Assembly: GCA_002245135.1 (NCBI GenBank)
Contig: NGBS01000922.1
Coordinates: 1 to 36,754 of the forward strand
DNA length: 36,754 nt
Reading direction: 5' to 3'
Source: Proteromonas lacertae
Lineage: Eukaryota > Sar > Bigyra > Opalinata > Proteromonadidae
Shown here: positions 27,128-36,000 of the stretch, one piece after another
Layout: each line of letters opens with the position of its first letter
Numbering within the stretch: the stretch's first letter is position 1
Position numbers and translations under genes: made by a program
Notes under the pieces: model-generated
Seen by the model: only the letters and a program-made list of their open reading frames with translations
Told to the model about the DNA's origin: nothing
The model's database searches: none

Positions 27128-27895
27128 TTAATTCTTATGAGTAATCCAAATTGTTACTACGCCGTATTCGTAATAATAATCATATCTGCTCCAATAATTA
27201 GGTATGATATTAATTGCCCATTTGTATCTTTTTCTTTCTGAATTGTCTAATAACAAAATACCATTTTCTTTTTTAATTATCTTAATAGCTCTAAGTATGC
27301 AGCCTGTTCTTGCTCTTCCATCAACGCTAATATAATCAAAGATATAGTTTTTTAAATAATTGTTCACTACATATGATTTATAGCATACATTGTAGTTTAA
27401 ATGTTTACTTATGTATTGGCTATCATTTTGACAAACTGACAATTTATCATTATTTATGTTATATATTTTTATTTTATTGCTTATATTTAATTTTTCAATT
27501 GTATATTTAACCTTTTTATACCACTGATAAGAGTTTTCTATAGAAATTAACATTTTCATTCTTAGACCTAACCAAATAGTGCTTGATCCTGAGCTCCATT
27601 CCAATCCAATTGCATTATTAGGAAGTATATGATCTAATACATATATACATTCTCTTGCTATCCATGGCTCACAATTATTCCCTGTATTGTAACTATTTCT
27701 TCTTACTTCGCCTAACATGGAAGATTTATCACATATTTCTATTTGAACCCTATTATACTTAATCATTTTTCGAAAATTATATCTTAATTTATTAATTTTT
27801 CCATCAATATAATTAACATATTTCTCATTTTTAATCATGCTTAAATATATATAAAAAGCTAGTATAAATATACATAAGATTAATAACCTAAACAT
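27128..27895 (-). CDS. Membrane-anchored putative SAM methyltransferase (255 aa)
   Basis: An N-terminal anchor (2-20, FRLLILCIFILAFYIYLSM) precedes a soluble domain. The SAM-binding region appears as NAIGLEWSSGSSTIWLGLR (94-112), followed by MLISIENSYQWYKKVKY (115-131), a Glu that would contact ribose. Later FDYISVDGRARTGCILRAIK and GILLLDNSERKRY give the acidic catalytic-side loops. This layout fits a class I methyltransferase family seen in algal and bacterial glycan loci, though sequence identity to named families cannot be judged here. The frame is intact, intronless, and stops with TAA. It is isolated from the main gene block by Tc1 copy 2. Probable role: O-methylation of a glycan, by analogy with the FkbM and Methyltransf_24-like genes. 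Confidence 0.6.
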   Translation of the reverse strand: MFRLLILCIFILAFYIYLSMIKNEKYVNYIDGKINKLRYNFRKMIKYNRVQIEICDKSSMLGEVRRNSYNTGNNCEPWIARECIYVLDHILPNNAIGLEWSSGSSTIWLGLRMKMLISIENSYQWYKKVKYTIEKLNISNKIKIYNINNDKLSVCQNDSQYISKHLNYNVCYKSYVVNNYLKNYIFDYISVDGRARTGCILRAIKIIKKENGILLLDNSERKRYKWAINIIPNYWSRYDYYYEYGVVTIWITHKN

Positions 27896-28007
27896 TCAAC
27901 AAATTAAATAATTTAAAACACAATCAATTTAATTATCTCATTAGAATACTCACAATTTTAAGTTTATAATTGTAGTTTACTAATTCCTAGTGATCTTTCG
28001 ATCTAAT

Positions 28008-28560
28008 GAAACGTAATCAATCCTCTTCATCATCATCTGATAGATTAACCTTACAATTTGTAAATCCAGGAGGCTCCGACTAGTTCAGAATTTCCTCTCA
28101 CTTTAAGCACCTCGTGTTAATTTGTTGTTATTGCAGCAAAAGGCGGCTGATAGAAATTAAAAGAGACTGCAAGTACTTTTATAAGATCTGTAGTCAATTC
28201 TTTGGAGAACGTAATAAGTATCAACTACTATACAGGATGAGACGTGTGAAACTATGCAAGAATAAGTTGCCTTTGAATGGAGTATTATATTATAGGTGCT
28301 TCAAGATCCACCCAAGGGTCGTAGGTATCATCAAACGAAGAATCATCAACACCGTAAGAAATTTACATTCTCTTATAAGCTTATCGTCAACACTGAAGTA
28401 TGTACCTGAAGTGCCTTTGAAGTCAATGAAGGTAAAGGAGGAGATAACAACTACCCTTAGATGTCGTAGGCCAACATTGTACGTTCCCCTTGAAGATGGA
28501 AGTGGTTGTTGTGCGTTGTTGAGCTAAATGCGCCGTTGAGCGTTAAGAAGACTATTTTTA
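28008..28560 (+). CDS. Low-confidence ORF in a higher-GC patch (28,114-28,527)
   Basis: An open frame of 137 codons gives a basic, Cys- and Arg-rich product (MLICCYCSKRRLIEIKRDCK, ending LEDGSGCCALLS). No family is recognised. The opposite strand is also partly open over the same bases, so the coding strand is unclear. About 100 bp upstream an ATG begins MKRNQSSSSSSDRLTLQF and soon stops. TTGTTGTTATTGCAG at about 28,121-28,135 resembles a 3' splice site, so this may be one exon of an interrupted host gene. Base composition differs clearly from the AT-rich genes on either side, suggesting another origin. Confidence 0.25.
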
Positions 28561-28736
28561 ATTCTAAAATGATAGTGTAACTAATGCATTGTCCCATACC
28601 TCCATGGATTCTTTTGCTAGGTTAAAGTCAGGATCCAAATGAAGTCTTATGTGGTTCTAGTCTACATCCATCTCCATAATCATCTAGCCATCTAGACTAA
28701 CTAGTATCACCGTACCATTACAAGAAGCAAGATCCT

Positions 28737-29156
28737 TTACCTGGATAGCGTCCTGTTATTCTCAGCCTCGGACTTTAAATGAACTTTAACATCTCGTTTA
28801 TTCTCAGCCTTACAATTAGTTACCAATTTCCTCGGTACTTTAATTGGACTCAACTTCCTTGGTTGTTGTTGTTGTTTACTTCCTCGGGCTGTTCTCATCC
28901 TTGTAAGTCTCTTAGAAGTAGATGGTGGTGTACTTAAAGGTTCATCGTTAGTGTAGTCTGCATCAATGGTTGCTAAAAAGCTTAAGTAATCCACAATGGC
29001 TTTAATGAGTTCTTCCTTTAGTATTGCTTTACCTTGCTATGTAATCACCTGTGATGACTTCCTTATGGTTCTACTACTAGCTCCTTGTTTCTTTACTCGG
29101 AGCTTCTTACCCTCCTTGGATGACTTAAGCAATCGTGTATAAATGATTTTACTCAT
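28737..29156 (-). pseudogene. Basic low-complexity protein, one in-frame TAG
   Basis: Reading from an ATG at 29,156, the product begins MSKIIYTRLLKSSKEGKKLR with a Lys/Arg-rich stretch (VKKQGASSRTIRKSS). It is interrupted by TAG at 29,037-29,039 and continues in the same frame: QGKAILKEELIKAIVDYLSF, then a Ser/Thr/Pro segment, RLTRMRTARGSKQQQQPRKL and KVPRKLV. The total is 139 codons. It is basic, Gln-repeat-bearing and resembles nuclear or DNA-associated proteins, but no family is recognised. It shares the higher-GC composition of 28.0-29.2 kb. The stop could also lie in an unseen intron, since CAGGTGATTACATAGCAAGG contains possible splice signals. Confidence 0.35.
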
Positions 29157-29930
29157 GTAAAATTGATCCCAATAGGATAGAAGGTGATGATAAATATATA
29201 GATTCTGATAAGCATAGAGATTCTAGTAATTATATAGAATTATATTTTGATTATTTAAATGACATAGAAATATTAGAATGGTTTAAATACTGTATTGATT
29301 GTGATGATGTTGTTGATGGCAGTAATACTGCTGATGATATTTATATTGATGTTAAAAGTAATGATTTTAAAAATGTATGCAAAAAATATGGTAATATACC
29401 TCGACATATTTATTACCATTATTTATATAATAAAAACTATAAAGATAGAGATTATTGGGAATATTATAAAAAAAGATAAATATATGAAGAAAGATAATTT
29501 GGCAGATAATGATTTATCCAATATTATATTGAAATATGATTTAAAATTAGAATGGGATAATGAATTAAATGATTATTTATTAAAACCAAAAGACCATTTA
29601 AAGTTCATTTCTGATTATGTTGAATATTTCATTGTTTTTAAATTCTATCCACCTAAAGATGAGACAGAGTATGAGGATGTAAAAGATAAGTATATATCAA
29701 TTGGCGATGATAAATATATTAGAAAAATGGCATTAAAACAAATAATAGCATATGAATTAAGTACTGAAATTATGAAGTTGAAATATACAGATTCTGATGG
29801 TAAAGAAATAGTGATTGAAACTAATCCAAATTTCAAATTAAACAATGAAAAACAAGTCTATCTTCATTATCCTCCAAATGCATTTCATTTTGTTTATTAT
29901 ATATTGGACGAAAATAATTCTTTGATTTGA
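29147..29930 (+). pseudogene. Crinkler/RHS-like NTPase, C-terminal-type piece, broken
   Basis: Plus-strand coding-like DNA contains KNVCKKYGNIPRHIYYHYL, matching the 'yGGiPR' motif that closes the NTPase domain of Crinkler and retrotransposon-hot-spot (RHS) proteins. A following domain has KMALKQIIAYELSTEIMKLK and YLHYPPNAFHFVYYILDE. These proteins are secreted or nuclear effectors in fungi and oomycetes; treated here as a broken effector relic. No N-terminal P-loop precedes this piece. It lies directly ahead of a second related piece with a P-loop. Confidence 0.4.
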
Positions 29931-30096
29931 TAATGAATGGAATATTTATAAAAATCTTATTAGATGATGAAGTGTTTGATAAGTAAGAAAGATAGAGAAA
30001 AAATGGAAGATTGTATAAAGGTATGAATATATAATATATTTATAATAAAATAGGAATACAGAAGAAGATTTTGATGTATATTACAATGGTAAAGAA

Positions 30097-30648
30097 TTGA
30101 TGTTAATGAGAAAATGTTTCGATGATATGTTGAATTTAATTTATCCTGAAGATTTAGATATGAATTATATACATCAAAGAAATTACTTGGTATTTGGTCA
30201 AAAACAAATTGGTAAATCCGAATTAGCAAAAATTATTATAAACAAAATTCATAAAAAGAATAACAATATTCGAATAGAATTTAGATATATATCTGGACAA
30301 TCTGATAATAGTGAGTATTATTATTTTAAGGATGAAAAAGATTATCCTGATGCAAAAATGATAATAGTATTAGCTAATCCATGTGATAAAAAGTGTAAAA
30401 CATTTCAAAACAAAAGATGTCCTTTGATGATGTATATACCTCCATTTACAATAGAGGAAGTGAAAAAAGTAATGAAATTGAAAGATCTAGCATTAATCAA
30501 ACCTGATAAAAAAGGATTTATTAAATATACATTAATAGAAAAGAAATCAAATGTTTTTGTGGGTGATCATTTAAAAAGAAGAGTAAGTTTATATCTCAAG
30601 AACTATGAATATTACGGAGGATTATTGGAAAATATAATTATGATATGA
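30097..30648 (+). pseudogene. Crinkler/RHS-like P-loop NTPase piece
   Basis: The frame reads YLVFGQKQIGKSELAKIIIN, a clear Walker A motif (GxxxxGKS, about residues 43-50). It continues with IIVLANPCDKKCKTFQNKRC and MMYIPPFTIEEVKKVMKL, matching the 'SPn-k-y--f-K ... yMp-Ws-eEl' section of RHS/Crinkler NTPases, and ends near NYEYYGGLLENI, at the position of the 'yGG' motif. The order P-loop, 'nP', 'pP-t-eE', 'YGG' is right. A DNA-packaging ATPase of the neighbouring Polinton was considered, but those have a GPSGSGKS-like A motif and a different context. Treated as a broken relic. Confidence 0.5.
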
Positions 30649-30651
30649 AGA

Positions 30652-31415
30652 AGTGTGACAGAGAAATAAATGATATGGACAAAGAAGTGATTGACGATAT
30701 GATCCAAGGTATAAATATATCACCTTATCAAAAGCAAAATATCAAAATATACTTACATATGAGACAGATAAAAATGATGTTACTAAATCTAATAATCTTC
30801 GATTTATCTCTGACACAGTAAGAAGTATTGTATGTAATAAACTATTAACAATTAATTCATTTGATAAATGTCATGAAATGATAGATTTATTGTTTGAAAA
30901 TCAAGATGGAAGTTTTGCTGGAAATTTATATGAAAGAATAATATTATTTTTGATGAAAAATTCTGATGATTTTAGATAAGACAGTTGTTACAAAGCATGT
31001 AATTAGTGAGAAAAAATTGGGTAATGAAATTGATTCATTTAAAGAGAGTCATGATAATTGTGAAATCCCATTTATTGACTTCAGTTATGATATTACTTTT
31101 TCAGATATTGATGCATTACTTGGACCTTTTGGCGTTCAAATTACAGTTGGTAAAGAACATAAATATACATCTGAAATGACAATGACTCTGCAAAATTTGT
31201 ATAGGATTTATAAAAATGGATATAACTATACAGAAAATTATTATAAGAAAACCAATTTAAAATTGAAATTTGATTTTATTTTGATAAGTCCAAGAAAAAA
31301 TGTTGAATTAATAAAAGTATCTAGAAATACAGAAGCATATCCAGATATTTTTCAGAAACTAACAAATGACAATTTAAGGAGAATTTGTATTTTCAGCCTT
31401 AGGTTCAAATTTTGA
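30652..31415 (+). pseudogene. Continuation of the Crinkler/RHS-like relic
   Basis: Coding-like DNA follows the P-loop piece on the same strand, with DREINDMDKEVIDDMIQGIN and later DSFKESHDNCEIPFIDFSYD and LKLKFDFILISPRKNVELI. It probably encoded the region after the NTPase domain. It is broken, and no catalytic motif of a known nuclease or kinase C-terminal domain is recognised by eye. Confidence 0.3.
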
Positions 31416-31536
31416 GCCTTACTTTTTTTAGCTAGTCCGATAGTTTCTAAACTTCGATATTAAACTTAATTAGGTCAAAAACATATAACTAATCTATTCT
31501 AAAAAAATTGAAGCTTTCTTAATATATGTATAACCG

Positions 31537-31641
31537 TAAGAATATCACTGTAGGTGGGTAACCCGTACCAGACTATTCTTAGGTGCCTTCTACAGGTAAG
31601 AATAAGCGATTTGAGTGTGAATTAGTTTTTGGTACGGGTTA
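31537..31641. repeat. Nested inverted repeats, candidate Polinton terminus
   Basis: TAACCCGTACCA (31,559-31,570) and its perfect inverse (31,630-31,641) enclose TATTCTTA (31,574-31,581) and its inverse TAAGAATA (31,597-31,604). A further direct copy of TAAGAATA lies at 31,537. This GC-richer nested palindrome separates the Crinkler relics from the right-hand Polinton genes and may be that element's end or a replication/recombination site. Confidence 0.5.
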
Positions 31642-31786
31642 TACTGGAGGAAGCGGTGAGTTTAAATTTCTTTATATATTTTAGTGTATGAGTAATTTTA
31701 TGGGTTAAAATTTTTTCTTTTGTTTTTTGTATATAATTCCATTTAACTTTTTCTTATTGTTTTTTATCAATCATAATTTCAAAAGA

Positions 31787-32140
31787 ATGTCAAGAATTTT
31801 GATCGAGAATGTTAATATAGAAGATAGAAATAAGCGTGAAGATGAAGACTTTGAAAGAATCTATGCAATCATTGAAAGTGAAGTAGCTAGAATAGTAGCT
31901 CAACCACCACCACCATCACCTCCAGTAGTAATGTGGTATACATCTGATACAGCTGATGAGGATGACAGAAAGTATGAAGAATGGCGTGCAATTCATAAAC
32001 CAACCAGAGTAGCACAAGCAACCATACGTCCTAGAAAATGGGTTGATCCTGAAGAAGAGCGCAGAAAAACAAAGATGTTAAAGCGTTATGGTATTGATGA
32101 AAAAAACATCATTGAAGAAAGACTAAGATTTCATAACTAA
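31787..32140 (+). CDS. Polinton small charged protein with Pro-rich segment (117 aa)
   Basis: The start is set at the ATG of MSRILIENVNIEDRNKRED; upstream open sequence is hydrophobic and lacks an ATG. The product is highly charged, with a proline run (AQPPPPSPPVVMWY, about residues 38-51) and a basic C-terminal half (TIRPRKWVDPEEERRKTKML). No family is recognised. It is the first of four same-strand ORFs, spaced 50-270 bp apart, between the palindrome and the integrase; the short spacing suggests one transcription programme. Its composition (acidic, Pro-rich, then basic) is typical of intrinsically disordered viral adaptor proteins. Confidence 0.45.
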   Translation: MSRILIENVNIEDRNKREDEDFERIYAIIESEVARIVAQPPPPSPPVVMWYTSDTADEDDRKYEEWRAIHKPTRVAQATIRPRKWVDPEEERRKTKMLKRYGIDEKNIIEERLRFHN

Positions 32141-32267
32141 TTCTTAAATCATTGGTTTTAATTGAATTTTGTTTTTTGATTGGTTGAATAGAAATAAACA
32201 TAATATTACATAATTCTTTTCATTCGTAAATTTCTTGCGATTTTTGAAATAATCTACATAAATTAAA

Positions 32268-32828
32268 ATGAGTGATTTACAAAATGAACTTGATGCTAGT
32301 ATTGAAAAACAAGATGAAATGCCTGATGTAAAATCATTAATTATTAAAGTATTTAAGGATATGCTGGATGGTATGTATTCTGTGATTGAAGAGTATGAAG
32401 ATGATCCAGAATGGAGTGAACAACCAGGTGATGATATTGATATAACAATGGAAGAAGAAGAAGTGAAGGAAGAAAAACAAAGCGAATCTAAACCTAAAAA
32501 AAGAAAGGATATAACAAAGTCAGATTCAGATTCACAAGTATGTAGTACTTGTGGTAAGAAGAAAGCTAATGATGAATTTGGTTATAAGAGTGAAGGTGTA
32601 TTCTATAAATCTTGTACAGAGTGTAGAAATAAGAAGAAGAGAAGATATGAAGAAGTAAAGAAAGGAAGTGATAATAGTGGAGAAGATAAGAAGCGTAAAG
32701 TAGAGAATAGTTCCACTGCCGAGGGTCGACCAAAGGTAGATATTGCTAAAGTAGAAACACCTATAAGTTCTATCCCGGGGGTAGCTACAGTAGATCTAAC
32801 TACATCACCTACTTGTATAATTAATTAA
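32268..32828 (+). CDS. Polinton acidic zinc-ribbon protein (186 aa)
   Basis: The N-terminal half is strongly acidic (VIEEYEDDPEWSEQPGDDID, then MEEEEVKEEK). At about residues 91-115 it has a CxxC ... CxxC zinc-binding knuckle: VCSTCGKKKANDEF followed by KSCTECRNKKKRR. This 'C-C-k-k---eF ... k-C--Cr' pattern is common in small proteins of nucleocytoplasmic large DNA viruses and phages. A basic stretch follows, then a Ser/Thr/Pro tail. A nucleic-acid-binding or transcription-related role is plausible but inferred. The frame is open from ATG to TAA. It lies between two other small ORFs on the same strand. Confidence 0.6.
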   Translation: MSDLQNELDASIEKQDEMPDVKSLIIKVFKDMLDGMYSVIEEYEDDPEWSEQPGDDIDITMEEEEVKEEKQSESKPKKRKDITKSDSDSQVCSTCGKKKANDEFGYKSEGVFYKSCTECRNKKKRRYEEVKKGSDNSGEDKKRKVENSSTAEGRPKVDIAKVETPISSIPGVATVDLTTSPTCIIN

Positions 32829-32891
32829 CTATGGTTTAAAATTCATTTTTGTATTTCTATACGTTTTTATATATAAATAATTTCACATAAT

Positions 32892-33275
32892 ATGTCATAT
32901 AATACATCTTTAGTTATGTTAGGTGATATGAAAGATACTTTAAATGGTTTGAAACAAGAACTGTATATTTTATTAGGTTGTGTAGTTCTATGGGTTCTTT
33001 ATAAATGCAAGAGAATATGTGCATGGTGTTATCATAAAGCCTGTCCTCCAGAATTAAGTGAAATATTAGCTGAGCCAGAACCTGCTGTTCAATTAGCATT
33101 AAGAAAATCTACTATTGTTTCTGCTATTCCATTTACTTTAACACCTGAAAATAGTAGAATAAATTCTAGAAATGTTAGTGATAATGAAGATGAAGAACCA
33201 TTAGAAACAGAAATAGAAATTATTCCTATTAATAAACCTGAGATTGAAATTCAAAAACCAATCATAAATATTTAA
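32892..33275 (+). CDS. Polinton single-span membrane protein (127 aa)
   Basis: It begins at an ATG (MSYNTSLVMLGDMKDTLNGL). One membrane segment lies at about residues 25-38 (LYILLGCVVLWVLYK), followed by a Cys-rich patch (CKRICAWCYHKACPP, 39-53). The rest is soluble and acidic with Pro and Ile (ISRN..., EIEIIPINKPEIEIQKP). Small one-span proteins of this kind are common near the structural genes of adeno-like elements and may sit in an inner membrane or act at membranes; that is inference. No family is recognised. The frame is open and ends in TAA. Confidence 0.5.
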   Translation: MSYNTSLVMLGDMKDTLNGLKQELYILLGCVVLWVLYKCKRICAWCYHKACPPELSEILAEPEPAVQLALRKSTIVSAIPFTLTPENSRINSRNVSDNEDEEPLETEIEIIPINKPEIEIQKPIINI

Positions 33276-33546
33276 TTTTATATATAGTCTTTTTTTCGTA
33301 TTTGATTTTGAAAGTTGTTTTTTTGTACCCCCTTAAAAAATTACATAAAGAAAAACCGTTTTTTTCATTCACACTTTTCTTACTCATTTTCAGTATTTTA
33401 TTTTTTTCATTTTTTTACTTTAATAGAAAATTAATTATTCAATCATTCAATCAAAAATGCCAGCAGACAGAGTCAAACAACCAACCAATTCAGAATTATG
33501 CTCCCAGCTCCCATTAAAGGGATAGGCTTATGAGTTCTATCAGAAA

Positions 33547-34632
33547 GTGAGTCGTAACATCCAGCATTTAAAGACATTTTGCGACGAAATGTATATTCAA
33601 AGTTTGGCTTATGATGACAGCAAAAAATCAAAGAAAAAACAAAGTCCACCACAATTCAACTATATCGAATTAGAGAAGTCAGCTACAGCAGTTTATTATT
33701 GTTTTTCGTGTAAGTTTGATAATCAGAAGTTAATTCCCATTAAACATCTAGAGACATTAGATCAAAATGAGTATATGAATTTATACTTTAGTGACGAAGA
33801 GATGAAGAGTATTGCAAAACCAGATGTAAAACAGATTAAACCTTTTATTCAACCTCAGTTAAAACAACAACAACAACCACAACAAGAACCACCACCACCA
33901 ACTGTACCTCAAAAACCTAAAAGAGTTTATAAAAGAAGAACTGATACTGTAAAGAAACCTAAAACAAAAGCAGTTATTGATAGTGATGATGAATTAATTC
34001 ATTTAAAGAAAAGAAAGATTGTTAAGGATTCTGATTTTGTTGATGAAGAACCAATGGGTATAATTGTGAAAGATACTGAATCAAGAACATCTGCTGATGA
34101 TTTATTAAGTAGCCAAAGTCCTACCTTTACACCTCCAATGTCACCAAGGTCTGATACTACACTTCTTGATGTTACTGATATTGATATTCTGGATGCTGAA
34201 TTGAAGTATTTTAATGCTGAATTAACTAAAAAAGATGAAGAAAAACAAAAAGAGATAGAAGAGAAAATTAAACATCAAGATGCAGAGAGAAAGAAACAAG
34301 AAGATGAAGAAAAAAAGAAAAAACAACAAGAAGAAGAAAGAGTTAGAAAAGTACAAGAAGAAGCAGAGAGAAAAAGAAAACAAGAAGAAGCAGAAAAGAA
34401 AAGAAAAGAAGAATTAGTTGTTATTAGAATGCTTCAAGAAGAAGAGAATATGAGACAACAAGAAGAGTTAAGAAAGAAATGGGTATTAGAACAAAAGAGA
34501 CAAATGGAAGAAAAGATGAAAAAAGAAAACGATGAATTAGAAAAGAAAATGGAAGAAGAGTTTAAGAAGAGAATTGAAGAAGAGAAAAGAAAGAAAGCTG
34601 AAGAGTTTGAGAAGATAATGAAGAACTTATAA
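33547..34632 (+). CDS. Polinton long coiled-coil protein (about 361 aa)
   Basis: The start is uncertain because the first in-frame codon here is GTG. Residues 1-80 look folded (LKTFCDEMYIQSLAYDD, then YCFSCKFDNQKLIPIKHLE). A Gln/Pro-rich linker follows (QLKQQQQPQQEPPPP). Next is a basic block (KPKRVYKRRTDTVKKPK), then Ser/Asp-rich sequence (SSQSPTFTPPMSPRSDT). The last 140 residues are a long charged coiled coil of Lys/Glu/Gln repeats (EEAERKRKQEEAEKKRKEEL). Such tails act as rods or scaffolds. It converges with the integrase gene at 34,772. The purine-rich repeats make the coiled coil prone to length change. No named family. Confidence 0.5.
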   Translation: MSRNIQHLKTFCDEMYIQSLAYDDSKKSKKKQSPPQFNYIELEKSATAVYYCFSCKFDNQKLIPIKHLETLDQNEYMNLYFSDEEMKSIAKPDVKQIKPFIQPQLKQQQQPQQEPPPPTVPQKPKRVYKRRTDTVKKPKTKAVIDSDDELIHLKKRKIVKDSDFVDEEPMGIIVKDTESRTSADDLLSSQSPTFTPPMSPRSDTTLLDVTDIDILDAELKYFNAELTKKDEEKQKEIEEKIKHQDAERKKQEDEEKKKKQQEEERVRKVQEEAERKRKQEEAEKKRKEELVVIRMLQEEENMRQQEELRKKWVLEQKRQMEEKMKKENDELEKKMEEEFKKRIEEEKRKKAEEFEKIMKNL

Positions 34633-34771
34633 GTATTAATATATACTTTAAATTTGTCTGGTTTATGCTTTAATCCATATACTTGAAAAAGCACTTTGAA
34701 TTCATTACTTTTGATGAAAATTGGTGTTTGTTTAATATGTAAAAAATAACATAAATAAAAAACATAAAAAG

Positions 34772-35933
34772 TTATACGAAATCATTAAATAGTGAATTTT
34801 TCTTATATACTCTACCATATCTACTTTTTCTACCTTCTGGTACTGGTTGAATATCTGGTTCTATAGGTTGTGCTTCATTGTTTATACTATGAATTTGTCT
34901 TAATCTAAACTTGCCATTTGTTGTAATACTATTAACTGATACTCTTTTTATTTCATGTGATTTGAATCTATATGAACCTATATCTCTAGGATTGAATTCT
35001 TTAGGTATTGTTCCATCCAAGTTCTTAACAGAATATGAAAATGGTCCAACTTTGTGTATTTGGTATACTTTATCTGTATAATAAGTAGTTTTTTGAAGTT
35101 TGTTATCTCTACGTTCTTTTATTCTGACAAAATCATTTGGTTTAAAATGAGTATCACTTTTACGCTTCTTTAAGTTTCTAGCATGGGATTCTTTATACAA
35201 TCTATCTTGGACTTCAAAATCATTGAATACTTCATTTGGAGTTAGATTATTGAGTGCAGAATGTGGTTTTGCATTGTAATCATCTACAACAGTATATACT
35301 ATATTACACAATGATTCAATATTGTTAATTTTATCAAATTCTTCATCAGAAAATGTATTAATTTTTCTATAAAACATATCTTTAATAGTTCTCACACATC
35401 GATCCAATATTTTCATTATATTATGTTCATTACGTTCTTTAAGTATAAATCGTATATGATTTTTATTAAACAAATCTAAAAATTTCTTACCATAGATAAT
35501 ACCAGACTCTTCATCTGACAATATACTTCCTACAAAACGAGCGTTTTCATCCTTAGGTTGCATACCCTGATAAAACCATTTTTCAAAACACTGGATACAC
35601 ATCATTTTCTGATTTAGATTTAACATAATATATCCAACACTTACGACTAACAACTTCTATAATTAACAAAAATGGAACTTTTGTATTGTTGAAAAACACC
35701 AAATCTATCTGATATGATCCAGGTAACTTTTCAATTTCATATTTAATTCTATTCCTTTTAGTTGCAGTGATTTGATAATCTGGTTTAGACTCTACAAGTT
35801 CACTACTAGCTTTTTTAATGTCAGATTTTTTAAAGTTATTCTCAAGTTCATTTACAGAGAAATTAATAAAGTCTCGTTTGTTTAAATAACCATATGTTTT
35901 GTATAACTCAATTATTTTATCTTGTAGTGACAT
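34772..35933 (-). pseudogene. Polinton integrase (retroviral-type DDE), second lineage
   Basis: The N-terminal part reads MSLQDKIIELYKTYGYLNKR, aligned in style with the left integrase start. It then shows the first catalytic Asp block (SYQIDLVFF), SRKCWIYY, the second Asp block (SILSDEESGI), the Glu region (NEHNIMKILDRCVRTI), LTPNEVF and the SH3-like C-terminus (PNDFVRIKERR, then YTDKVYQI). All hallmarks of a Polinton integrase are present in order. It is broken, with about one break. It is clearly diverged from the integrase at 3.4-4.5 kb. Confidence 0.8.
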
Positions 35934-36000
35934 TCAAACAATATATATAAAAAGTATGAATGATATATATTTAAAGAATTAATGAATTAAAATAATTAAA

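Noticed and set aside
30097-30648. Polinton packaging ATPase.
   Set aside because: The P-loop wording and the downstream PPF-IEE and YGG motifs fit Crinkler/RHS NTPases better, and the piece lies outside the palindrome that seems to bound the element.
33302-33517. Small hydrophobic ORF upstream of the coiled-coil gene.
   Set aside because: It has no ATG in frame, and its hydrophobic part comes from a T-rich tract; insufficient support.
34434-34694. Minus-strand Ser/Phe-rich ORF opposite the coiled-coil gene.
   Set aside because: It is the complement of GAA/AAG repeats, which yields Phe/Ser/Leu runs, and has no independent support.
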